This document shows positions 12,737 through 23,913 of a DNA stretch of 64,000 nucleotides, one piece after another; position 1 is the first letter of the stretch; every line of letters starts with the position of its first letter. Source of the DNA: Aquanectria penicillioides (lineage: Eukaryota > Ascomycota > Sordariomycetes > Hypocreales > Nectriaceae); assembly GCA_003415625.1 (NCBI GenBank), contig PYIU01000004.1:4650001-4714000 (forward strand). The letters are read 5' to 3'. The notes beneath the pieces were generated by a model that worked only from the letters and a program-made list of their open reading frames with translations, did no database searches and was not told the origin of the DNA. Made by a program: the position numbers and the translations under genes.

Positions 12737-13527
12737 AAGATTTTTGTTGACCTGGATGTTCTACGTTGAGCTCATGGCCTATACTGTATCACCACGACCC
12801 TTAGAGTCTATCGATGATAATGATCTGTTTTGGCCGATATTAATCTATCCAGAATCAGAAGACTTAGTAACCAGCTATTCTCTTAAACACATCCTGATAG
12901 GTCTCGATCACTTGTGCAAAAAGCCTTCCCCGGCATCATCGCCACTCCTTGTAGATGGGGAGAAACCTCCGACTTAGTTTTGCTTCGCCACACCATCAGT
13001 TTACCGATACGACATGAATTTTCTTCCTGAAGACGACGAGCCGCAGAACAAATGGTAGTCATTTTAAATGCTTGATTGCGCCTCATGCATTGCAATGTAG
13101 ACTCTTGACCTCTGTTGCTTCTTTGGCAGAGCTAAGATTATTAGGGGTCTTTGATTTCGGGATCCACATTCCATTTTGGCCCAGAAAATCAATTCATCTG
13201 TTTTGGTCACTATCCCGATGATAAGAACTCGGGGCCCACCTGCTACTTCGCCTTCATGCCAATTCTCCAAGTGAATGGTGTAAAGGGATACCTCAGAGAC
13301 TCGACGTATTTATACCTCAGTCGATTCTTTTACCCTTGCCTCTACCCTCTTCGGCTATTAGACTCCACCGGTCCGTCCTTCATATTTCATCGGCTACAGT
13401 TCTTCTTTCCTATGAGTTGGATATGACCTGAATCTCACGTAGCCGTGCCAATCAAGAGCTAACAAAGAATAACTAGAGCGAAACTAATCAAAAGACTCGG
13501 ATTTGGCACTTGTCAACCAACCGCAAA
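12737..13527. other. Intergenic, kinase 3' end and cupin promoter
   Basis: No gene is recognised. Short frames here are not supported by motifs. The segment just before 13528 carries the cupin leader. Confidence 0.4.
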
Positions 13528-13899
13528 ATGTCTGCTCCCCCGTTCAAGATTTTCTCCAAGGCACAGTCGGAGTACAAGATTCCCTTGCTGAAGAATGGCA
13601 ACACATTCCTTGGGGACCTCGTGTCGTCAGATGAGACAAACTCAGCCAGCCCCATTTCTGGTGGATTGTTCCGCATGGAAAAGGGCGAGCCTCTGACTAT
13701 TACCTACTCATACGACGAAGTAAAGATTATCCTCGAAGGAGACTTTACTATTTCCGACAGCACTGGCCAAGGAACCAAGGCGCTGCTTGGTGATATTAAT
13801 TATATCCCAAAGGATTCAACAATCGCCTTCTCTACTTCGGGATCTGGGCCAGCGTTTTATGGTGCGCAGCGACCGTTCTTCGAGGGATGTAAGAAATGA
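13528..13899 (+). CDS. EutQ-like cupin protein
   Basis: An intronless 123-residue protein with a single cupin fold resembling ethanolamine-utilisation EutQ-like cupins found in fungi. The start is the ATG at 13528 (AAAATGTC context); the frame stays open a few codons upstream but without an ATG. Glycines and the EGDFTISDSTGQ strand pair followed by GDINYIPKDSTIAFSTSG fit the conserved cupin core. The usual metal-binding histidines are not obvious. Single-domain cupins of this group have no well-established role in fungi. It lies between the kinase and the lactate dehydrogenase genes with ordinary spacing. Confidence 0.75.
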   Translation: MSAPPFKIFSKAQSEYKIPLLKNGNTFLGDLVSSDETNSASPISGGLFRMEKGEPLTITYSYDEVKIILEGDFTISDSTGQGTKALLGDINYIPKDSTIAFSTSGSGPAFYGAQRPFFEGCKK

Positions 13900-14813
13900 A
13901 TAAACTTTGGCAGTATAATTAAAGACTTTTTTCACTCGTCCATCATCGATTGATCGCGTCTTCCAGGTGATTGAAGGAATATCTCTTGGCCCTTTCGCAG
14001 GCGATCATCCACTCAATCACATCCTGTCCATCAAGATAAGCTACGCAGCAAGCTGGGTTAGCGCCTCTAAGCTGTAATTAGGCCACCTTGACCGGTGATG
14101 GCAACACAAAAAGTCTAAAGCACCCCACCAAGGGTGAGTCTGAACTCGGTAATGCGTCTATCCAATCTCATAGCTGACAATTATAATAATACCTCACCCG
14201 GCAACGGTTGATTCGCGATTGCAACGTGTCTGTATATCTGCAAGTGTCCAAAGCTATCATATCATATAACCAACTCCTTGAATTTCCTCAAGATATTTAA
14301 GTGAGAGTTTGTGTGTTAGATTGCTAGTGCCAGTGCTTAAGCTGGGGTGCAAATAGCCAGTAATAAGAGGGCGCATGAGATCTTCCCTGTCATAGGAGGG
14401 CGCTTATCCCCCGTCTTGGTTAGAGGTTCATGATAGGCTTTTAGCAAGCGTCTGTGTGCATTGGCAGGACACGGCGAAACTTCCATATTTGGCGCAATTG
14501 CGATGATTTCCCCGCCTTCTCTTGTGAACTCGACAGATGCCCGACACGCCTCGCAACCAGACTCGCTTCGTTCCATCCTCCCGGTGATCGGCATCCTGCT
14601 CTTCCTTTACAATCCCGCGTCTCGCACTTTTGAACGAGTCGTAAAGCCCTTCATTTTCCAATCGCCACTATTTAATCCGTCCCGGGCGCCCCGGAGGTTG
14701 TCACCAAACCTTGCTGTCAAGTAGCGCACCCTTACGTTAGAGAAACGAGGAGATCGACCAGACAGCCCCATAGACCTTCGTTTGTTGACAGGTTTAGTTG
14801 AATTCATACGGCT
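13900..14813. other. Intergenic, no gene recognised
   Basis: This 0.9 kb gap has only short overlapping frames with no recognisable motifs. It should contain the promoter of the flavocytochrome gene beginning at 14814. Confidence 0.4.
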
Positions 14814-16435
14814 ATGTCGGAGACAAAGCCCAACGCCCCAATCAAGGCGGATGAAGGTAGAGCTACACTTTGCACCAGGCTCGTCGATTGGTACTAACAA
14901 AAAATCATCTCAGTCGCCAAACACAACACGGTCTCTAGCTGCTGGGTCGTCCTCTATGGCAAAGTCTACGACGTTACCGAATTCCTCCCTTCTCATCCAG
15001 GCGGTCAAAAAATTATTCTCAAGCTGGCGGGCAAAGATGCCACCGAAGAATATGACCCCATCCATCCTCCAGGCTTGCTTGAAGATAACCTCAAACCCGA
15101 GAACTTCCTCGGAGAAGTCGACGCTGAAAGCCTGGAACAATCCAGGCCGAAACTTTCTCCAGAAACCCCCCCAGCCGACGCTTTACTTCACCTCGAGTCC
15201 ATCTTGAACATTGACGAAATTGAGCAAGAAGCCACCAAGCGGATATCCAAAAAGGCGCACGCATACTACTTCTCCGCCAGCGATGATCTCTGGTCTAAAA
15301 ACTACAACAATCTCGTTTACCAGCAGATCCTTCTCCGGCCTCGTGTCTTTGTAGATTGCACTCACTGCGATGTTTCCACCTCATTTTTCGGCCACAAAGT
15401 CGACATCCCACTCTTCGTGTCGCCTGCTGCCATGGCTCGTCTCGCGCACCCAGACGGCGAACACGGCATCGCCAAGGCATGCGCAAAGTATGGAGCCATG
15501 CAGATGATTTCAAACAACGCATCCATGACACCCGAGCAGATTGTGCAAGGTGCAGCCCCAGGACAAATGTTTGGTTGGCAGATTTACATCCAAAATGACC
15601 GTCGTAAAAGCGAGACTATGCTGAAACGTATCAACGCGATGAAAGACCACTACAAGTTTATCTGCTTGACGCTCGATGCTCCAATCTCTGGCAAGCGAGA
15701 GCTCGACGAGAAAGCCAATTTCGACTATGCCGTTGTGAGTCCCGCCAGCGGTGAATCAAAACCCGGCGGTGGTGGAGTTGGCCAGCAGCTCTTCTTCGGC
15801 ACTGCCACCGATCTAACGTGGGAACCGACACTCGCCTGGCTGGCAAAGAATACAGACTTGCCAATTGTTCTCAAGGGATTGGAAAGACACGAAGATGCCT
15901 ATCTTGCGGCGAAATACGCACCTCAGGTGAAGGCCATTATCCTGTCAAACCACGGCGGTCGCTCTCTCGATACAGCGCCTCCAGCCGTGCACACTTTGCT
16001 CGAGGTCCGGAAGCATTGCCCCGAGGTGTTTGACAAGATCGAAGTGTGGGTTGATGGCGGCATCAAGCGAGGAACGGACATTGTCAAGGCGCTATGCTTG
16101 GGCGCTACCGGTGTAGGCATTGGGCGTGCCGCGCTATTTGGCCTAGGTGTGAGCGGCCAGGCAGGTGTCGAGCGCGTTTTCGAAAGTAAGAATGAGGCCA
16201 AAGTGATTACTGCACTGCTGACATCTTTGTGCAGTTCTGAAAGCCGAGATGACAACTTGTATGAGATTGCTGGGCGCCAGCAAAATCTCAGACCTCGGGC
16301 CACAATTTGTAAGATCATCGTGCATTCATTACCATGGCAAATGCGCATTCTAACTTTTCATAGATTAACACAAGGCGGGTGGAGAGGGATATTTATATTG
16401 ACGAAGGATTCACGGAGACTCGGTCTAAACTTTAG
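14814..16435 (+). CDS. Flavocytochrome b2-type L-lactate dehydrogenase (4 exons)
   Basis: Fusion of a cytochrome b5 domain with an FMN-dependent 2-hydroxyacid dehydrogenase, the architecture of yeast Cyb2, which oxidises L-lactate and passes electrons to cytochrome c. Exons 14814-14856, 14914-16185, 16235-16308 and 16364-16435 join to 486 residues. The b5 domain covers about residues 10-85 with the haem motif FLPSHPGGQ. The flavin domain has [43 protein letters not shown] with the catalytic His, [14 protein letters not shown] and GIGRAALFG. Two introns near the 3' end rescue the C-terminal family sequence, including [15 protein letters not shown]. The b5 domain starts almost at the N-terminus with no mitochondrial presequence, so a cytosolic location is likelier than the intermembrane space. 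Downstream genes on the same strand are a secreted hydrolase and a P450. Confidence 0.9.
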
Positions 16436-17123
16436 TGTAGAAGCCCTACTCTGCACGTTCATCCCATATTCAATCATACATGCTCTATCCCTGTTGAGGC
16501 GTTTACTTTACGTCGTCTCGTATTGCAGCCTGAGGTAGAATCTTGCATAAATATTCACTTTTGATCTGAGACACGTATGGTATTCACTGCTAGAGTCATT
16601 TACTATACCAAGCAAAGCACCAGTGTATCCGGACCAACTCGGTCTCTATGTGAGCACATGCTTCATGCTAAATATACTTGGGACCGCCGGGTGATCCGGA
16701 CTCAATATCGAAATAGGACGCAAATTCGGTGCGGATAGAACGAGCCTCGGATTGTATGGTGCCACTACCAAAGACCCACCATGTTAAGGGAGGTATTGCC
16801 ACCAAAGAAATGCATCCCCTCAGACAGGCTTGCTCCGTGATGGCCCTGCACCCATCTTCGGCATTAACCGTCCAATTTTTAGTACAAATACGACCTCGCT
16901 AAGGCAGCTGATCGGTGCTTTGTGTTATTAAGGTTAGGTGATGTGGGCTCATGGTCTGGGCGTTGTTCGTATCCCAAAATGATGGCAGGGATCTTGAAAC
17001 TTCCGATGCATTTCTAGAAGCAGTAGGATGTGGGCAAAAAGGGTTTTATAACCAGCGTACGTAGGCCGCTCCTGGATTGAATTTGGATCGTCAATGTTCT
17101 GAGGAACACTACACTCTCCTGCA
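16436..17123. promoter_or_regulatory. Intergenic with probable TATA box for the beta-lactamase-like gene
   Basis: No coding sequence is recognised. A TTTTATAA element (TATAA at 17047-17051) lies 73 bases upstream of the start at 17124, a plausible core promoter distance. Confidence 0.45.
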
Positions 17124-19102
17124 ATGTATTCACGCTCGTTTGGTTGTCTTTTGACATCTTTGTTTTCTATTTGCTCTCTTTCTTTAGCACTTCCTAATGT
17201 TCGTCGTTCTAATGAGACTAGATCTGTCGTGGAAGCTTATTACAGTGTTGATGGCAACACACATGCGGAGAGGATCAAGACCTTGTCGGCTGCAGGATTC
17301 CGCATAGCCTCGCTGAGTTCCTATGGTTCAGTAGACAGCGTTAACTATGCCGCCACGTGGGTGCAGAAGGAAGGATCTCCGTTTGAGATGATCCACGGTG
17401 TTACGGAAGCGGAATATACCAAGTGGTTTCAGACTTGGAAAGAGAGAGGTTATGTATCGACACACATCTCTGCCATTGGCACTCCCGGCAAAGCTGTATT
17501 TTCCGGAGTCATGGAGAGCATGAATGTCAGCAATTGGTTCCAGTCGTGCGACTTGACGAACCCTTGGGCCTTTTCCAACATGACGGGAAGCGTTCCAGTT
17601 ATCGTTAAGGGATTTAGAATGTATGGAACCTCTGCCGACCGTCGATATTGCATCTTGGCCCACGAAAATATCGGAAATGAACAGGCGACGATCCACTACA
17701 CCACCCCGACCTATGGCATCGACTTCAAATCCACATTTGAAGCAGAAACCATGAAGCGATTCTGGAGACCCAACAAACTATTCCTATCGGACGATCAAAT
17801 AATCACACCAAGCTTTGTTGACTCTAGCGTTGGAGACTGGTCCTTCGCCGTCGATTTGACAAAGGACGAGCTGGAGGCAAAGATCAAATCGGAGAAGGAA
17901 AACGGACGTTATCCAATCGATATCCAAGGAGGGGGCTCGGGCTCCGGTGAACGGTTTACGGCCATCTTTGCCGAGGCAATCTCCATTAAGCCCCGACATT
18001 GGAATGTTCGTGGTGAGGCCACAGGATTCCAGGATAACAAGGCCGCCGAAACAGCGATCGACGCTGTCATGCAGGCCTTCATGGTCAAGAACGGTGTCCG
18101 TCAGGCCCAAGTCGCCGTTGCACTTGAAGGAAAGACAATCGCGGAGCGCAGTTATACCTGGGCTGAAGAAGACCGCGCCATTGCTGAGCCTGATGACACC
18201 TTCCTGCTGGCAAGCGTTAGCAAGATGTTTTTGCATGCTTCGATCGAATGGCTTGTCGCGAACGGCATGTTAAACTTCTCAATGCCAGTGTATCCATTCC
18301 TTGGCTATGAGCCCACCGACTCTCGAGCCAACGGCATTACTGTTCAGCATCTTCTCGACCACGAAGGCGGCTATGACCGAAGTAGGTCTGGCGACCCGGG
18401 TTTCATGTTCCGCGAAATCGCCTATTCGCTGCCCACAAACGGATCCAAGCCCGCAACACTTCGAGATGTCATCGAGTACATGGTTAAAAAGCCTCTCGAC
18501 TTTGCGCCGGGTAGCTCGTACGCCTATTCAAACTACGGCCCAATGCTTCTGAGCTACGTGGTGACCAACATCACGGGCTTGCCATACCTTGATTTCGTAA
18601 AGAAGAACATCTTTGGCGACCTGAATGTCAAGCTCTACGAGACCGACGCAAGCAAACACACAGACGACCGCATTGTTCAAGAGAGCAAATATACTGGTCA
18701 AGATCCGGTAAAGCCGCAATCATTGAGCTTGGTACCCGGCCCTCATGGAGGAGACGGAGGGATCAAGGAGGAGTGTGTTGGAACATTTGCCCTTGCTGCG
18801 AGTGCCAGCTCTCTCGCCAAGTTTGTCGGTTCACATGGTAAGTGGGCTTCACAATTCCCAACTGAGATCTCGTCGTTAACCAAAATTCCTTCGGACGTGT
18901 AGCTGTGTGGGGTACTGGAGGCCGCATATCTTCCAGCCGTGACGGCTCCCTGGCTGGAGCACGCGCCTTCGTTGAGAGCCGAGGGTCAATCGACTGGGCG
19001 CTGACTCTAAATACGCGAGAATATATTTCAGAGGACGAATTCAACGACTTGATATGGTGGAAATTCTCCTACTTCTTCACCGACTTTCCAATCGCTGGTT
19101 AG
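17124..19102 (+). CDS. Secreted serine beta-lactamase-like hydrolase with N-terminal BTRD1-like domain (2 exons)
   Basis: Predicted secreted hydrolase of 637 residues (exons 17124-18837 and 18903-19102). Residues 1-23 form a signal peptide ending near LSLALPN. Residues ~38-270 resemble bacterial tandem repeat domain 1 modules, with AAGFRIASLSSYG and a WFQTWKERGYVSTHISAIG block. From about residue 300 to the end is a class C beta-lactamase/transpeptidase-like domain (PF00144): nucleophile motif SVSK (Ser and Lys of SxxK), YSNYG for the YxN motif, and a GPHGGDGG segment near the third motif. Members include esterases, transesterases of polyketide pathways (LovD type) and peptidases. Several N-glycosylation sites fit secretion. 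The domain order is mainly bacterial, so ancient transfer is possible. It sits between the lactate dehydrogenase and the P450, same strand. Confidence 0.85.
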
Positions 19103-19345
19103 ATGGAATTGGCGCCCAGGGCAGGCAATCAAGAAGAATAGATTATAGATAGGAGTCACGTGCATAATAGATCAGCATAAAGTATGATTATGAAAAAGGC
19201 CATGCATTGGACCATGTGGGTAACTTGGTCAGCAAAAACATAAGCAATGTTGTTCGCTAGCGTGTCCTAGCCTACACGGAAGAGAGGAATCAGCTCGCTG
19301 TTTTTCAGAAAATGCAACCACCGTGTCACATCTGACTTTTCAACC

Positions 19346-21044
19346 ATGGAGTACGTATCTAGCTTGTTCAGCCCTATGGGCATTGTCATCACCGCCGTGG
19401 TATTCGTGCTCTTGTGCGTGGTTGAGCGGTTGTTCCTCAATATCCCGTATCCACCAGGAATTGCCATCGTCGGGCAGCCAGAGGGCGCTCGCCGCCTCAG
19501 CCTCCGCACTAGATTGCGATATTACACCGACTGCGAGGCCCTCTTCCATGAGGCTTATCAAAATGTTGGCTCCTATCCGACTATAAGCGCGTGCGAACAG
19601 GATAAGATGGCTAACCCTGGTCTAGTATCTCAAGAAGGGCAAGCCTGTGGTTGTGCCGGGCTTTGGCTTCAGGAAGGAGGTTATTATGCCTCAAAGCTTG
19701 ATGAAATGGGTTCTAGCTCAGCCAGACAAGGTGCTGAGCATCAATGATGCATTCGTTGAGATTGACCAAGCTCGATGGAGCCTGGGATACGACAAGATTG
19801 TGCTGGATTCCTGGCAGGGCATGCTTGTGAAGACGGAGATAAACAAGGTCCTTGAAAATCTATGCGATGCCATGAACAATGAACTGGGCGTGGCCTTTGA
19901 CGATAACTTTGGTGGCGATACTGAAAATTGGAAGACCATTGATCTTATCCCAACTATGCAGATGGTTATTGCTCAGGCAGCTAGTCGCTTCACCGTTGGA
20001 CTTCCACTTTGTGAGCGTTGAGCTACGCTCCACCTTGAAGATAGCATACTAACCTGCGCAGGCCGTGATAAAAAATACCTGCAAAACGCGATCAGTATAA
20101 ATGAACGGCTCATTGTCAACGCCGGAGTTACCAGTGGGACCCCATATATCTTGAGACCTCTTGTTGGCACGCTTCTCAATATTCCAACGCGCCGACTTCT
20201 CGCCGAGCTGCGAACGTGGACAATACCACTGTGGAAGAAACGTGCGGAAACCTATCCCAGTGTCAGTGATAGTAATAGCGGTGACGTGCCTCGGGACCAT
20301 TTGCAAATGATGCTTCGCTTCGCTCAGCGAGAGCGTCCTCACGAACTCCACGACTACGATATTATGCTTAGTCGTATTGCCGTCGCCAACTTTTCCTCCA
20401 TGCATCAAACACAGATTCAGGCGACAAACCTTATTCTCAATGTCCTCGGCTCCGATGCAGAGTTTAATACCATTGCTACACTGCGCAAGGAATTCGAGGC
20501 CGTTCTCGGTGACAACAAGAGCACACTGTGGACAAAGGCCATGGTCAGTCAAATGAGCGGCTCTGATAGCATCGCCCGCGAGACGCTTCGGCTACATTCT
20601 TTTGGCAGCCGAGGTGTTTTTCGCAATGTCATGACGTCCGATTTCAAGACCCCAGACGGATACCATCTTCCCAAGGGCACTCTCATATCATTCCTTGGAA
20701 AACCCGCGCAAACCGACCCAGAGGCTATGGAGGATGCAGCAAAGTTTGATCCCTTCCGATTCTCTCGGCAGCGAGAGATGGCAGAACGCCGCAAAGAATC
20801 CGTGCCGGCAGTATCCGTTGTATCAACCTCGCCAGAATATTTGGTCTTTGGACACGGGAAACATGCTTGTCCAGGTCGTTTCTTGATTGACTTCGAGTTG
20901 AAGATGATTTTGGCATATGTGTTGATGAACTATGACATTGCTTTCCCTGCAGAGTATGATGGAAAGAGGCCGCCAAACGTTTGGATGACTGAAGCTCATG
21001 TTCCACCTAGAGGCGCAAAAATCATGGTCAAGAGGAGGAAATAG
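19346..21044 (+). CDS. Cytochrome P450 monooxygenase (3 exons)
   Basis: Membrane-anchored haem-thiolate monooxygenase of 528 residues. Exons are 19346-19564, 19626-20010 and 20062-21044. The introns have perfect branch sites (GCTAAC, ACTAAC), but the first donor, GTTGGC, is weak. The start at 19346 has an ACCATGG context. Residues ~10-30 form the N-terminal membrane anchor. Further along are ETLRLHSFG (ExxR of helix K), the PKGTLISF strand, PFRFSRQRE, and the haem loop FGHGKHACPGR with the cysteine ligand. The style resembles fungal P450s of the ent-kaurene oxidase/polyketide-tailoring kind, where FGSRG follows the ExxR motif. The substrate cannot be assigned. It follows the secreted hydrolase by 243 bases on the same strand. 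Confidence 0.9.
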
Positions 21045-22269
21045 AGTTTGGAATTCATCAAGTCGATGGATGTATGAGCTAACCTTGATGATGATGTATG
21101 GAAAGAGAAGTTGTGGATGACAGGATGTCCTCGGTTAATCCAATTCTGATTGACTTGGCACCTTCAAGCTGTGTTGACTTTTCAATGTCCAAGGCCAACA
21201 TCTCCATATAAGTCCGTTATATCGAAAATGAAAATAAAGTACAACACATTGCCTCTTTAGATTGAATGCGCCGCAAAAACCCAATAGGGCAACAACGTGG
21301 TGCAGGATCAGAAAAACTATAATGCCAGGAAAATATGTGGCGGCGGATAAAGGAATGCTCTAGATTTGCCCCAACGGTTTAATCTTCCCAATATCTCTAG
21401 TGATGGTTATGAAGAGAGCAAGTGTGCTTCGATAATGTTCCAATCCACAAGAAACACGTAGCGTCGTTGAAGACTATGTGGAGAGTGAAAGTGATTTTGG
21501 ATGGCAAGCAGTTGATGACCGCGTCATTCATCCGCTTTTCCACTTACAGAGTCCGATTGGAATTCAAAGTGGAATAAATGTCGTCTCGAAAGTACAAGAG
21601 AGTGGTTAATGATCAAGCCTTGGCCATGTACTAGGTCCATTCTAACAACCGTGGTCCCCGACGTCCGGTAGTGACGATGATAACCTTGAACCAGCCACTT
21701 CCAACGCATTTAATTACTCGCGCTCCAAATTTCTTCTTAACTCTAATATCTGACCATATTTTGAAGCCCAGGACGCAGATGCGAGATAGATTCGCAGTTA
21801 GTCTGAACTTACCCCTCAGCTACATTCCAGCTACGCTCATGCGTTAAGAAAACTTGTCCACTGAGGTATTAGCGGGCAGCAAGGTTCTTCTAGGCCTAGT
21901 CATTAATTGAGGTCCACACGGAAACTTAAATGATAGTGAAATGTGATAGGCGAGAGAAACTAGGCTCGCGGCAAGGAAGCACCGACACCGTTATCGATTT
22001 CGCGCCGAGAGTTTTGTGGCACAAATCGAGAACCGCCAGGCACAGTGAAGCCAAGAGGCGATGGAATTTTACCTGGTCGAGACAACCATAGTCTCGGATA
22101 TAATCGTCGCAGGCAGCTATTTAAAGACTGACTCTATCCTCCATCTCGACATATTCACCAACAACTCCAACATCCTCAACACTGCCCGGTGCGACAATTC
22201 TGGCCTCGCTTCTCAACGCTTTGAAGCAATACTCCTTTGTCGCAGCAACAGCTATTCCCTCTATTCAAG
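21045..22269. promoter_or_regulatory. Intergenic with TATA-like box for the repeat protein gene
   Basis: No gene is recognised in this 1.2 kb gap. TATTTAAAG at 22118-22126 followed by a pyrimidine-rich, CA-rich leader looks like the core promoter and 5' UTR of the secreted repeat protein starting at 22270. Confidence 0.45.
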
Positions 22270-23913
22270 ATGAAATTCATGTTCTTTGTGCTGCCGTTCC
22301 TCATGACGGGAACAGTTGCCCATCATCCACATTGGAATCCTGAACGTGCCGTTGGTCGTGGAAACAGTCCCAGAGGCCAAACCGTAAAGGTTAGCGACAT
22401 TAAACAGCTGGATACCAAAGGCACCAGCCATCAGGATGGGAAACGTCCTCTAAATGAAGATAAGCCGACCAGAACACCCGGGGCTCTGACAACTCCTCAC
22501 AAGACTGCCTGGTCCGGGAATGGTTGGCTCAATAGGACTGACAACTCCACGAGAACTCCAGGCCCAAAGGGGACTCATGGATCTGATGGAAGTCCATGGT
22601 TAACCAAGTTTCTCAACCACACGGCCAGGCCAACCCGGACTCCAGAGCCAAATGGCACTCCTGGCCCTGGCAGAGGACCTTGGTCAAGCATTCTTGGAGG
22701 TCCATACAGACCCACGGCGATTCCCGGGCCAAATGGCACTCCTGGCCATAGCAGAGGACCTTGGTCAAGCATTCATGGGGGTCCGGATAAGCCCACTGGG
22801 ACTCCAGGGCCTCGCCCGTCAAGCATCTTTGGAGATTCGGCCAAACACACTGGGTCCCAAGGATCTCGCTCATCAAGCATCCCTGGAGGTTCAAACAAAC
22901 CCACTGGGACTCAAGGGTCTCACCCATCAAGCATCCTTAGAGGTCCGGACAAATCCACTGGGAGTCAAGGGTCTCGCCCATTAAGCCTTATTGTTGGAGG
23001 TCTAGACAAACCCATTGCGACTCAACTGTCTCGCCTATCAAACATTATTGTTGGAGGTTCAAACAAACCCACTTCAACCCAGGGGTCTCGCCCACCAAGC
23101 ACTACTGTTGGAAGTTTAAACAAGCCCATTGAGGCTCAAGGGTCTCGTCCACCAAGCGTTGTGGTTGGAAGTTCAAACAAACCCACTTCAAGCATTATTG
23201 TTGGAATTTCAAACAAACCCACTTCAAGCATTATTGTTGGAAGTGTAAACAAACCCACTTCAGCTCAGGGGTCTCGCCCACCAAGCACTACTGTTGGAAG
23301 TTTAAACAAGCCCATTGAGGCTCAAGGGTCTCGTCCACCAAGCGTTGTTGTTGGAAGTTCAAACAAACCCACTTCAAGCATTATTGTTGGAAGTGTAAAC
23401 AAACCCACTTCAGCTCAGGGATCTCGCCCATCAAGCACTACTGTTGGAAGTTTAAACAAGCCCATTGAGGCTCAAGGGTCTCGTCCACCAAGCGTTGTTG
23501 TTGGAAGTTCAAACAAACCCACTTCAAGCATTGCTGTTGGGAGTTCAAACAAACCCGCTTCAAGCATTGTTGTTGGAAGTTTGAACAAACCCACTTCAAG
23601 CATTGTTGTTGGAAGTTTGAACAAACCCACTTCAAGCATTGTTGTTGGAGGTTCAAACAAACCCACTTCAACTCAAGGGTCTCGCCCATCAACCACTATC
23701 ATTGGAAGTTTAAACAAGCCCACTTCGGCTCAAGGGTCTCGCCCATCAACTACTATCATTGGAAGTTTAAACAAGCCCACTTCGGCTCAAGGGTCTCGCC
23801 CATCAACCACTATCATTGGAAGTTTAAACAAACCCACTTCGACTCAAGGGTCTCGCCCATCAAGCATCCTTGGAGGTTCAAACAAACCCCCTGGGACTAC
23901 AGGGCCTCGGTAG
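22270..23913 (+). CDS. Secreted tandem-repeat protein, Ser/Thr/Pro/Gly-rich
   Basis: A 547-residue intronless protein of unknown function. The chosen start at 22270 (CAAGATGAAA) gives a clear signal peptide, MKFMFFVLPFLMTGTVA. After ~100 non-repetitive residues the rest is built from related units with the core NKPTS and GSRPS. Early units are divergent and Pro-rich (GTPGPGRGPWSSILGG); later ones are near-identical, 19 residues long, with higher-order blocks of about 50 residues. Long Ser/Thr tracts predict heavy O-glycosylation. It has no cysteines in the repeats, no visible GPI signal and no KR processing sites between repeats, so it is not a typical Kex2-processed repeat peptide. It could be a cell-wall, adhesive or effector-like repeat protein; none of these is shown. 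Confidence 0.7.
   Translation: MKFMFFVLPFLMTGTVAHHPHWNPERAVGRGNSPRGQTVKVSDIKQLDTKGTSHQDGKRPLNEDKPTRTPGALTTPHKTAWSGNGWLNRTDNSTRTPGPKGTHGSDGSPWLTKFLNHTARPTRTPEPNGTPGPGRGPWSSILGGPYRPTAIPGPNGTPGHSRGPWSSIHGGPDKPTGTPGPRPSSIFGDSAKHTGSQGSRSSSIPGGSNKPTGTQGSHPSSILRGPDKSTGSQGSRPLSLIVGGLDKPIATQLSRLSNIIVGGSNKPTSTQGSRPPSTTVGSLNKPIEAQGSRPPSVVVGSSNKPTSSIIVGISNKPTSSIIVGSVNKPTSAQGSRPPSTTVGSLNKPIEAQGSRPPSVVVGSSNKPTSSIIVGSVNKPTSAQGSRPSSTTVGSLNKPIEAQGSRPPSVVVGSSNKPTSSIAVGSSNKPASSIVVGSLNKPTSSIVVGSLNKPTSSIVVGGSNKPTSTQGSRPSTTIIGSLNKPTSAQGSRPSTTIIGSLNKPTSAQGSRPSTTIIGSLNKPTSTQGSRPSSILGGSNKPPGTTGPR
22960..23900 (+). repeat. Coding minisatellite in the secreted repeat protein
   Basis: Tandem array inside the gene at 22270-23913. 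Three near-identical copies of a ~150-base block begin near 23086, 23271 and 23421. A cleaner 57-base unit (19 codons, GSRPSTTIIGSLNKPTSAQ) is repeated three times at about 23683-23853. Units of 39 bases (SIVVGSLNKPTS type) are inserted between blocks. All period lengths are multiples of three, which keeps the frame open on copy-number change. Confidence 0.85.

Noticed and set aside
17784..18236. 150-codon antisense frame under the beta-lactamase-like gene
   Set aside because: It mirrors the GC pattern of the real coding strand and has no protein features.
1..21044. Complete secondary-metabolite gene cluster
   Set aside because: Tailoring-type enzymes are present, but no polyketide, peptide or terpene synthase is visible in the window.
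23438..23692. Open frames on the minus strand across the repeat array
   Set aside because: They are by-products of the low-complexity repeats on the plus strand and have no own start context or motifs.
22900..23900. Regular repeats suggesting a CRISPR array
   Set aside because: The repeats are coding, in frame and contiguous without unique spacers, and the genome is eukaryotic.
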